8,821 nt of DNA from an uncultured Candidatus Saccharibacteria bacterium. Lineage in GTDB: Bacteria; Patescibacteriota; Saccharimonadia; Saccharimonadales; Saccharimonadaceae. Made by a program: the position numbers and the translations under genes. Shown here piece after piece: positions 1 through 4,268 of the stretch; position 1 is the first letter of the stretch, and each line of letters starts with the position of its first letter. The stretch spans positions 1-8,821 of the forward strand of contig CALHVV010000007.1 of NCBI GenBank assembly GCA_938036915.1, in the 5' to 3' direction. The notes beneath the pieces were generated by a model. The model saw only the letters and a program-made list of their open reading frames with translations. It did no database searches and was not told the origin of the DNA.

Positions 1-54
1 CCAGCGGCGATTATACTGCTTTTAGTGGGAAACTAGCACGGTGCCGAATTATAT

Positions 55-85
55 AAAAGCCATCCGAATAGGGTGGCTTTTATCT
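55..85 (+). terminator. Rho-independent terminator of an upstream gene
   Basis: An 11-bp stem (55-65 pairing with 71-81, one T-G wobble) with a 5-base loop, ending in a T-rich 3' arm. It closes a plus-strand unit that begins left of the window. Two frames could be the tail of that gene: one stops at 34-36 after a hydrophobic end (PAAIILLLVGN), the other stops at 54-56 at the foot of the stem. I cannot choose between them, so no partial gene is called. Confidence 0.8.
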
Positions 86-236
86 TTGGAAATGATTTTT
101 ATCAATGACTTGATGCTTGCCAGTATGGTTTATTGAGGCGTGGTATTGATATGCTTCAGATGAGGCTCTGGCTATGCGTTACTGCTTTCTATTAACGTGC
201 TGGTGTCTGTTGTGCAGTGAGATGTCGCATAGATTG

Positions 237-247
237 AAGGAGGTGAT
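237..247 (+). promoter_or_regulatory. Perfect extended Shine-Dalgarno sequence before a doubtful small ORF
   Basis: AAGGAGGTGAT matches the complement of the usual 16S rRNA 3' end over 11 bases, longer than any other ribosome-binding site in the window. The nearest start behind it is GTG at 258-260, which opens a 49-codon frame to a stop at 405-407. That frame overlaps the first 50 bases of the next gene (358-570) in another frame and runs through the (AG)8 tract. A 77-codon version from ATG 174 has no Shine-Dalgarno sequence. The peptide is not recognisable. It could be a leader peptide coupled to the 358 gene, or chance. No other gene is seen in 86-357. Confidence 0.35.
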
Positions 248-298
248 AGACTCAACAGTGGTCATAGGTGCGAAGTTTGCTACTTGCTTGCAAAATCC

Positions 299-314
299 AG
301 AGAGAGAGAGAGAG
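299..314 (+). repeat. (AG)8 dinucleotide tract
   Basis: Eight uninterrupted AG units, 44 bases before the start of the gene at 358. A TTGCAA element (288-293) lies on the left and TATTAT (315-320) directly on the right, so the tract would sit inside the spacer of a possible promoter. It also lies inside the doubtful small ORF from GTG 258. Dinucleotide tracts of this kind can change length by strand slippage. Confidence 0.7.
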
Positions 315-357
315 TATTATATGGAGTGTCTAAGTAACAAAAACAAGGAGAAGCAAC

Positions 358-570
358 ATGCCAGTCAAACACGCCGAATCATACCCACGAACGCCAGAAG
401 CTCTTAGCGAATACAATGCGAAGCGTGACCCGGAATACTTGATGGAGCAAGCCAGTCAGAGCTATGAGAGCGGCAAGACAGAAGAAGCGGCACGAACGCT
501 TGGTTACATTGGCTGGACGCTAGAAGGGCTTGAGGCACTGAAGTCGGCAGAAGAAGTCGAGCAAGAATAG
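358..570 (+). CDS. Small helical hypothetical protein, possibly TPR-like
   Basis: This is a complete 70-residue acidic protein with no signal peptide or membrane segment, so it is probably cytoplasmic. The start is ATG 358, with AAGGAG at 345-350 seven bases upstream; the gene ends in TAG just before a strong terminator (595-629). Residues 27-61 look like a helix-turn-helix pair with tetratricopeptide-like spacing (S35, G39, A44, L48, I51), including SYESGKTEEAARTLG. That would suggest a protein-contact role, but a single weak repeat proves little. I do not recognise the family. It stands alone in its transcription unit; a TATTAT element (315-320) after an (AG)8 tract is the only promoter candidate. 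Confidence 0.7.
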   Translation: MPVKHAESYPRTPEALSEYNAKRDPEYLMEQASQSYESGKTEEAARTLGYIGWTLEGLEALKSAEEVEQE

Positions 571-594
571 CGTTATTTTAATTGAAATGAGCAC

Positions 595-629
595 AAACCA
601 GCCTATCACAGAGATGAGGCTGGTTTTTT
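595..629 (+). terminator. Rho-independent terminator after the 358 gene
   Basis: A perfect 10-bp stem (595-604 with 617-626) with a 12-base loop, running straight into a T tract (624-629). It lies 25 bases after the TAG of the 70-residue gene, so that gene is a single unit. Confidence 0.9.
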
Positions 630-683
630 GATATATGAATTGCCAAAGTGGTTTTCACTTTCTATAAAATTCAGAACGTTTTT

Positions 684-712
684 CGTACAAATGTACCATT
701 CTATTGTATAAT
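684..712 (+). promoter_or_regulatory. Promoter of the 845 gene, weak -35 and perfect -10
   Basis: A perfect TATAAT at 707-712. At 17-bp spacing the -35 position holds CGTACA (684-689), which matches only the last three bases of TTGACA. Transcription would start near 719 and give a leader of about 126 bases before ATG 845. A poor -35 beside a perfect -10, with a palindrome across the -35 region, suggests a regulated promoter. Confidence 0.6.
685..696. promoter_or_regulatory. Palindrome GTACA-AA-TGTAC overlapping the promoter, candidate operator
   Basis: A perfect 5-2-5 inverted repeat covering the -35 position and the start of the spacer in the promoter of the 845 gene. With its flanks it reads CGTAC-AAAT-GTACC. 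The spacing resembles Gram-positive LexA boxes (CGAAC-N4-GTTCG), but the middle base of each half differs. Binding by any regulator is inference. Confidence 0.4.
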
Positions 713-718
713 CGCTAG

Positions 719-844
719 AGAGGGGTGCTTACTCTGCGACTTGGCGTGGCTTGGGCGAGTGGAGCACCGCCGCGGGTAGGTAATTCGTATCTTGATAGCA
801 ATGCAGTGACGATGTGATAACCATAACCAAAAAGGAGTGTTCTT
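719..844 (+). other. Structured 5' leader of the 845 gene
   Basis: The presumed leader carries a long hairpin: 724-729 (GGTGCT) pairs with 763-768 (AGCACC), and after one bulged base (762) the stem continues with 731-734 on 757-760. About ten to eleven base pairs enclose a 22-base G-rich loop (735-756), followed by a GC-rich stretch (767-776). The ribosome-binding site AAAGGAG (831-837) lies about 60 bases further on and is not in this stem. It matches no riboswitch I know. It could be a cis-regulatory element, an mRNA stabiliser, or simply a stable leader. Confidence 0.45.
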
Positions 845-1558
845 ATGACAGAGCAACGACCACCATCAACCAACTACCGCTATGGTGAGCCACCAATTCA
901 TTCGGCGGGCGACATATTGTATTATGACAAGGTGATCACTCGGCAGCAGAGAGTATTTGCTGCGCCAGCTGGCAGTAACCCGTATGGCCAAGAGGCGCTC
1001 GTTACTGGCTCAGATGGAATGCAAATTGATATAGAGCGAGAAGCTCGACTGTTGCCACAAGACGGGCATAATAGGCTCTATACGCTATATGCACCGGAGG
1101 TTGGGGTGGCGCTGACAATTAGCCATGAGCATGGTATTGGCTTGCTTTACCCCTGTACTCCAGATGAGGATGGCCAGCCAGTCGTCCAGAGAACAGCGAG
1201 CAATGCAATAAAGACCCATGCAGTTGATATGACACAGCTTCCTGATGCGCGGTTTATTACGCTTGGAGAGCCGTATATCTCACTCACAGATCCACAGCAT
1301 CACCATGCTGCGCTGAGCATTGTACCAGAGCAAGTGGGCGTCTTTGGTATTGGCACGGCAGGAGGTGTTGGGAGTGAGATGGGTATGATTCAAGATGATG
1401 CGTCACCTGGTGCGAAGAACGTCATGAATGTACTATACCCACAACTTGTAAAAGGGTATGAAATCCTCCAGCAGCGCCGTAGTGGCGAGCGACCGCACCC
1501 TCGAAAAATTGGTATTGGTCGTCGAGCAGTCCAAAGCGGCGGGTATAGTTGGTTCTAA
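845..1558 (+). CDS. Hypothetical protein, 237 residues, family not recognised
   Basis: This is a complete gene starting at ATG 845, seven bases after AAAGGAG (831-837), and ending in TAA 35 bases before a terminator. The protein is soluble, without signal peptide or membrane segment. Residues about 25-135 alternate short hydrophobic and polar stretches as in a beta-rich fold (TLYAPEVGVALTISHEHGIG). Residues 136-190 include FITLGEPYISLTDP and a Gly-rich VFGIGTAGGVGSEMGMI. Residues 190-210 look helical (KNVMNVLYPQLVKGYEILQQ). The C-terminal 27 residues are basic (RRSGERPHPRKIGIGRR), perhaps for nucleic acid or membrane contact. There is no catalytic signature I can name. The gene is a single unit behind a palindrome-bearing promoter and a folded leader, which suggests regulated expression. 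Confidence 0.8.
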   Translation: MTEQRPPSTNYRYGEPPIHSAGDILYYDKVITRQQRVFAAPAGSNPYGQEALVTGSDGMQIDIEREARLLPQDGHNRLYTLYAPEVGVALTISHEHGIGLLYPCTPDEDGQPVVQRTASNAIKTHAVDMTQLPDARFITLGEPYISLTDPQHHHAALSIVPEQVGVFGIGTAGGVGSEMGMIQDDASPGAKNVMNVLYPQLVKGYEILQQRRSGERPHPRKIGIGRRAVQSGGYSWF

Positions 1559-1592
1559 ACCCCAACAAATAGCAAAGCGCTTTCAATATCAA

Positions 1593-1623
1593 AAACAACC
1601 CTGTATGCGCAGGGTTGTTTTTT
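1593..1623 (+). terminator. Rho-independent terminator after the 845 gene
   Basis: A perfect 11-bp stem (1593-1603 with 1610-1620) with a 6-base loop and a T tract to 1623. It lies 35 bases after the stop codon at 1558. Confidence 0.92.
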
Positions 1624-1624
1624 C

Positions 1625-1652
1625 ATTCTCGAATCTCGCAGCAAACGAGAAT
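1625..1652. repeat. Inverted repeat ATTCTCG/CGAGAAT directly after the terminator
   Basis: ATTCTCG (1625-1631) is the exact complement of CGAGAAT (1646-1652). A second arm, TCTCG (1634-1638), can pair with the same CGAGA, so two folds compete. There is no T tract on either strand, so it is not a terminator. From here to the promoter at 1766 I see no gene, only an 11-bp palindrome (ATACT-T-AGTAT, 1695-1705) of unknown role. Confidence 0.35.
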
Positions 1653-1765
1653 TGTTGTGGTGGACCTTGGTGGAAACGACCCAAACCAAAGCTAATACTT
1701 AGTATATAGCATAGGCGTCTTAAATGCAATACCAATAATGCAATCTGAAAATGCTCATGTAAACG

Positions 1766-1794
1766 TTGACAAAACATATACAGTATGCTATATT
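1766..1794 (+). promoter_or_regulatory. Strong promoter of the KGG stress protein gene
   Basis: A consensus TTGACA (1766-1771), a 17-bp spacer and TATATT (1789-1794), preceded by TGC (1786-1788) as in an extended -10. Transcription would start near 1801, giving a leader of about 90 bases. It is among the best promoters in the window, which fits an abundant small protein. Dyad elements inside the spacer and at the start site suggest repression. Confidence 0.85.
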
Positions 1795-1826
1795 TAAATC
1801 ATGATACATATCATATATGGTATGTA
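1775..1826. promoter_or_regulatory. Repeated dyad elements over the KGG promoter, candidate operators
   Basis: CATATACAGTATG (1775-1787) lies between -35 and -10. CATATATGGTATG (1812-1824) lies just after the start site. They agree at 11 of 13 positions and begin 37 bp apart. The second sits in a 22-bp imperfect palindrome (1805-1826, one mismatched pair). A 14-bp palindrome, ATGATA-CA-TATCAT (1801-1814), overlaps it at the start site. The placement is that expected of repressor sites. The AT-rich composition raises the chance of accidental dyads. Confidence 0.45.
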
Positions 1827-1891
1827 GCGAGGATTTGCTAGCCTACACTGGCAACGTACCTCTGATAAATATATAAATAAGGAGTAACCCT

Positions 1892-2131
1892 ATGGCGGGA
1901 ACAAAAGCTGGCGGCCTGAAGGCTGCGCAAAAAAACATCTCTAAAGACCCTAACTTCTACGCCAAGATTGGCGCCAAGGGCGGCAAGAATGGCCGTACTG
2001 GCGGCTTTGCGGCCAACCCACAACTCGCTCGTGTGGCTGGTGCTAAGGGCGGCCGGATCTCTCGCCGCACCAAAAAGGCCGATGATGCTGTCGCGGCTGC
2101 TCCGCAATCGGACGTTGCACTCGCTGCCTAG
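1892..2131 (+). CDS. KGG-motif general stress protein
   Basis: This is a complete 79-residue, Gly/Ala/Lys-rich, basic protein of the KGG stress-repeat family (PF10685; con-10/YciG-like). It shows KAGG (5-8), KIGAKGGKNGRTGGFAAN (25-42) and AGAKGGRISRR (49-59), the standard three-block layout of this family. The Lys-rich end of the block is followed by a 20-residue Ala/Asp tail. Members are small, hydrophilic, probably disordered proteins made in stress or sporulation; their molecular function is not settled. The start is ATG 1892 with TAAGGAG (1878-1884) seven bases upstream. The gene has its own near-consensus promoter with candidate operators and its own terminator, so strong but switchable expression is likely. 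Confidence 0.93.
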   Translation: MAGTKAGGLKAAQKNISKDPNFYAKIGAKGGKNGRTGGFAANPQLARVAGAKGGRISRRTKKADDAVAAAPQSDVALAA

Positions 2132-2151
2132 GGGTAACGCAGGCATTGCTC

Positions 2152-2184
2152 AAAACACCTCCCACTGATCCGGGAGGTGTTTTT
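2152..2184 (+). terminator. Rho-independent terminator after the KGG gene
   Basis: A perfect 12-bp stem (2152-2163 with 2172-2183), an 8-base loop and a T tract (2180-2184), 20 bases after the stop codon. Confidence 0.93.
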
Positions 2185-2535
2185 GGAATATTGTGTTGGG
2201 GATTTGCGGCTTTTTTATGGTGGTTTTGCGCTGCTGCTATGGCTGTAGAGTGTGTTTGGTCATAATGAATTGACCCTTAAGCTTGGTGCGGTGGGTGTGA
2301 AAGGGTTAGCCTCGACACAGAAAAAGGGGCTAGTGTGAAGATTGAAGGTGAAGGCTGGACACTGAACGAGGTAGACGGGTGTCACTCTGTCTAGTCGCGC
2401 GCAAAAACCAGTTGCTGCAGTGAGCTTTCAATGTAAGCATGAGAGATTTGTTTTTGGGAGATATTCTCTCGCATTGTGTTCGTGAGGGCGAAGTGGCGGG
2501 CAGTGTGCGAGAATTACTGCGACAATAAGGCCGAG
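2185..2535. other. 350-base stretch with no convincing gene
   Basis: This stretch lies between the KGG terminator and the 3' end of the minus-strand metallopeptidase. The only coding hint is GTG 2335, five bases after AAGGGG (2324-2329), opening 19 codons (VKIEGEGWTLNEVDGCHSV) to a TAG at 2392-2394. The same frame is open back to 2281. The hydrophilic composition looks protein-like, so it may be a gene fragment, but it is too short to judge. A stem of 2307-2313 with 2326-2332 (one wobble) overlaps the AAGGGG. I see no clear terminator for the minus-strand gene. Confidence 0.5.
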
Positions 2536-3051
2536 TTATATCATCGTGCTTTTTACAACATAACGCCGAAGTTGGCAGGTAGTGGCGCTGTTGGCGCGCC
2601 AGTGGGTGAAGCAGGCGAGGCAGGTGTATGTGCCGTCGCTGCGCTGCAAGCCAGTCGCGTTGCAGTGTGGGCATTGCGAACGGGCGTGGAGCCAGTCGCG
2701 GTAGGTGTCGAGCGCAGATTCGATGAGTTCGTCGTCGACCGTCACTTGCCAGCCGGCTCCAACTCGGCAGCCGGCATTCCACGCTGCGCGCTCCATTGCA
2801 ACGAGCTGCACATCGCGCGCATAGCCGCAGTGCCCGAGGAGCGCATGGCCATACTCGTGGAGGAGGTAGGCAGAGGCCTGGGTGTCGTGCGGATCGTAAT
2901 AAACCGTGCGGCTTGGGTAGTGCCAATGAAAATGATTGCTTGAGCGAAAAGAAAGTGGCGCAAGGCCCGACGTATGGGCATGCTGAGTGAGGTGAGGGAT
3001 GAGCTGATCGAGTGGCATACGTGGTGGCGATATAGACACGTCTATCGGCAT
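2536..3051 (-). CDS. Zinc metallopeptidase, ImmA/IrrE (M78)-like, with C-terminal zinc ribbon
   Basis: The frame holds LLHEYGHALLGH, a zinc-peptidase HEXXH motif (residues 65-69 from ATG 3051; His ligands and catalytic Glu). A conserved-looking AMERAAWNAG follows 18 residues later, whose Glu is a likely third zinc ligand, as in ImmA/IrrE peptidases (PF06114). The C-terminal part has CPHC-X13-CLAC (residues 127-147), a four-cysteine zinc ribbon. ImmA-type enzymes cut or inactivate a partner repressor; no HTH partner is in the window, so the target is unknown. Start choice: ATG 3051 has an AGG six bases upstream (171 residues). TTG 3072, directly behind a stop codon, would add seven residues; ATG 3015 lacks a ribosome site. 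It is divergent from the LPQTG gene. The plus-strand frame opposite it (2476-2943) is a shadow. Confidence 0.85.
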   Translation of the reverse strand: MPIDVSISPPRMPLDQLIPHLTQHAHTSGLAPLSFRSSNHFHWHYPSRTVYYDPHDTQASAYLLHEYGHALLGHCGYARDVQLVAMERAAWNAGCRVGAGWQVTVDDELIESALDTYRDWLHARSQCPHCNATGLQRSDGTYTCLACFTHWRANSATTCQLRRYVVKSTMI

Positions 3052-3140
3052 GCGAACCTGCGAGCGAAACAATGATTACTTCGCATAATTTGACAGAGGT
3101 AGAGATTATGATTTGTTCGTGTATTGTACGTGTCATGATT

Positions 3141-3169
3141 AGTGTAGCACAGCGCGCTCGCGATGCCTA
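3141..3169 (-). promoter_or_regulatory. Possible promoter of the metallopeptidase gene
   Basis: On the minus strand, TAGGCA (3169-3164) and TACACT (3146-3141) are separated by 17 bp, with TGC before the -10 as in an extended element. Transcription would start near 3134, about 80 bases before ATG 3051. The spacer holds the 8-bp palindrome AGCGCGCT (3151-3158). Each hexamer is only four of six. Confidence 0.4.
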
Positions 3170-3259
3170 GTAGGTAGTGCGAAGTATCGATGCGTGGTGA
3201 GCTTTGAGAAGGGTGGAGCGAGAGGTGCGGCACAATAGGTGATTTGTGTAGCTCGTGCG

Positions 3260-3288
3260 TTGCGTTTTAAGACCGATTACGGTATAAT
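3260..3288 (+). promoter_or_regulatory. Promoter of the LPQTG protein gene
   Basis: TTGCGT (3260-3265), 17 bp, then a perfect TATAAT (3283-3288). Transcription would start near 3295, about 25 bases before the ATG at 3319, so the leader is short and holds only the ribosome-binding site. Confidence 0.75.
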
Positions 3289-3318
3289 AGAAAGAGTAAC
3301 GTAAACGAAGGTTTGGCA

Positions 3319-3867
3319 ATGAAGCAGCAAGGATCAATTATCGGATACGTCGTCGTCGGGACAGTGCTGACGCTCGCACTGGTTGGCGGGGTCTTAATCG
3401 TCAAGAACAGCCACAACAGCAGCGCCCGGCAAGTGGCAAGCACTACCACCACTGACGCTAAGAAGAAGGAATCAACCCAGAGCAATAAGAGCGCCAACGA
3501 CAAGCTAGTCGATAGCCTCAACAGCAAATCAACAGAGGCTAGCAAGAGCAAAGAGACGAAAGAAACTCAGTCGCAAGACAAGAAAAACACTACATCGACT
3601 GCAACCAATGGTGCAACCAGCGGCGCATCGAGCACGACTGCGCAAAGCCAAAGCCAATCAACTCAGTCTACTCAGTCTCAAAGCTCAAGCACGCCTGCTG
3701 CAACGCCTTCGACTAGCTCCAGCACTCCTTCGCAAACTCAATCTACCCAGCAGGTGAGCGCCTTGCCGCAAACTGGCCCGGCCGAGAGCCTGGCAGCCGT
3801 TGTGGCGGTGAGTAGCCTAGCTGGCGTAGCACTGGCCTATCGCAAATCACGCACACCTGCGCTGTAA
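3319..3867 (+). CDS. LPXTG cell-wall-anchored, Ser/Thr/Gln-rich surface protein
   Basis: A complete 182-residue protein. Residues 5-28 form one hydrophobic segment (signal peptide or N-terminal anchor). Residues 30-145 are a low-complexity stalk of Ser, Thr, Gln, Ala and Lys (QSQSQSTQSTQSQSSS), with no globular domain or cysteine. LPQTG lies at 149-153, followed by a hydrophobic stretch (159-175) and a short basic tail (YRKSRTPAL). This is the standard sortase sorting signal (PF00746 type): sortase cuts between T and G and links the protein to the cell wall. The start is ATG 3319, seven bases after GAAGG (3307-3311); TTG 3313 is too close to that site. No sortase gene is in the window. Such a stalk without a ligand-binding domain could be a spacer or a heavily modified coat protein. 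Role in host attachment is inference. Confidence 0.88.
   Translation: MKQQGSIIGYVVVGTVLTLALVGGVLIVKNSHNSSARQVASTTTTDAKKKESTQSNKSANDKLVDSLNSKSTEASKSKETKETQSQDKKNTTSTATNGATSGASSTTAQSQSQSTQSTQSQSSSTPAATPSTSSSTPSQTQSTQQVSALPQTGPAESLAAVVAVSSLAGVALAYRKSRTPAL
3643..3678 (+). repeat. Short tandem repeats in the stalk of the LPQTG gene
   Basis: CAAAGC occurs twice in tandem (3643-3654), and ACTCAGTCT occurs twice in tandem (3661-3678). Both are multiples of three, so gain or loss of copies changes stalk length without breaking the frame. Confidence 0.75.
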
Positions 3868-3907
3868 AACATACAACATATCCATTGTTTCATTGACAAT
3901 GCTATGC

Positions 3908-3939
3908 CTACCCCTGTGTGATGCAGGGGTAGTTGCTTT
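3908..3939 (+). terminator. Probable terminator after the LPQTG gene
   Basis: A perfect 9-bp GC-rich stem (3908-3916 with 3924-3932), a 7-base loop and an interrupted T tract (TTGCTTT, 3933-3939). A second hairpin, CATTGT/ACAATG (3883-3888 with 3896-3901), precedes it by six bases. The imperfect T tract makes it weaker than the other terminators here. Confidence 0.65.
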
Positions 3940-4164
3940 GTAAAGGGGCAATATACCTGTTGTGATTATGTCATCGTTGTGTATATGACGGTGTAATAGT
4001 TTTGAGTACCATCTCACAAGAAAATATCTGAAGGTCAGCGATTGTGAGAGCGAGTAGGCTCTGTGATTCATCGGGCCAGAACATTTTTTAGAGTGATGGA
4101 TTGGCTGTGCCAATTATCCGCTTAAGCCAACTATTCATAGAGATGAGACCTCAATGCATGGGTT
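3940..4164. other. Non-coding stretch rich in inverted repeats, before the rpsA promoter
   Basis: No gene is credible here on either strand. Inverted repeats follow one another: ATTAT/GTCAT arms at 3965-3974 with 3985-3997 (bulged); TCTCACAA (4012-4019) with TTGTGAGA (4042-4049), enclosing a smaller CTGA-AGG-TCAG stem (4028-4038); AGAGC (4047-4051) with GCTCT (4058-4062), which competes with the previous stem; and ATTGGC-TGT-GCCAAT (4100-4114). A T6 run lies at 4084-4089. It could be a small RNA or trailing mRNA structure; I see no clear promoter for it. Confidence 0.4.
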
Positions 4165-4193
4165 TTGACGCTCGAAGCGACTTTGTGTATAAT
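4165..4193 (+). promoter_or_regulatory. Strong promoter of the rpsA-infB operon
   Basis: TTGACG (4165-4170), a 17-bp spacer and a perfect TATAAT (4188-4193); eleven of twelve consensus bases. Transcription would start near 4200, leaving a leader of about 69 bases. A small dyad, CGCT-CGA-AGCG (4169-4179), overlaps the -35. High expression suits ribosomal protein genes. Confidence 0.88.
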
Positions 4194-4205
4194 ACAGAGG
4201 AATGG

Positions 4206-4227
4206 TGCGTCGCGATATGGCGACGTG
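4206..4227 (+). promoter_or_regulatory. Hairpin at the 5' end of the rpsA leader
   Basis: CGTCGC (4208-4213) pairs with GCGACG (4220-4225), extended by two G-T wobbles, with a 6-base loop. It lies within ten bases of the predicted start site. An A/T-rich single-stranded stretch (4230-4248) and the ribosome site follow. S1 autoregulates through its own leader in Proteobacteria; a similar role here is inference, and a plain 5' stabilising hairpin is as likely. Confidence 0.45.
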
Positions 4228-4268
4228 TCTCATAATATAATTAATAAGAGGAGTCTGTACCAAGACTT

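Noticed and set aside
755..776. Resemblance of GAGTGGAGCACCGCCGCGG to the T-box consensus (AGGGTGGNACCGCG)
   Set aside because: The match needs insertions, no specifier stem is apparent, and the downstream gene is not an aminoacyl-tRNA synthetase or amino-acid gene.
2476..2943. 155-codon plus-strand frame opposite the metallopeptidase
   Set aside because: It is antisense to a gene with clear motifs, has no ribosome-binding site, and its Ala/Val-rich composition is the usual complement of a GC-rich gene.
2330..3136. 268-codon minus-strand frame overlapping the metallopeptidase
   Set aside because: Its residues are Arg/Ser/Cys/His-rich low-quality sequence with no motif, while the overlapping frame has HEYGH and a four-cysteine ribbon. 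It is a shadow frame.
3847..4113. 88-codon minus-strand frame in the region after the LPQTG gene
   Set aside because: It has no ribosome site, unusual composition and runs through the terminator hairpin; it overlaps the 3' end of the LPQTG gene.
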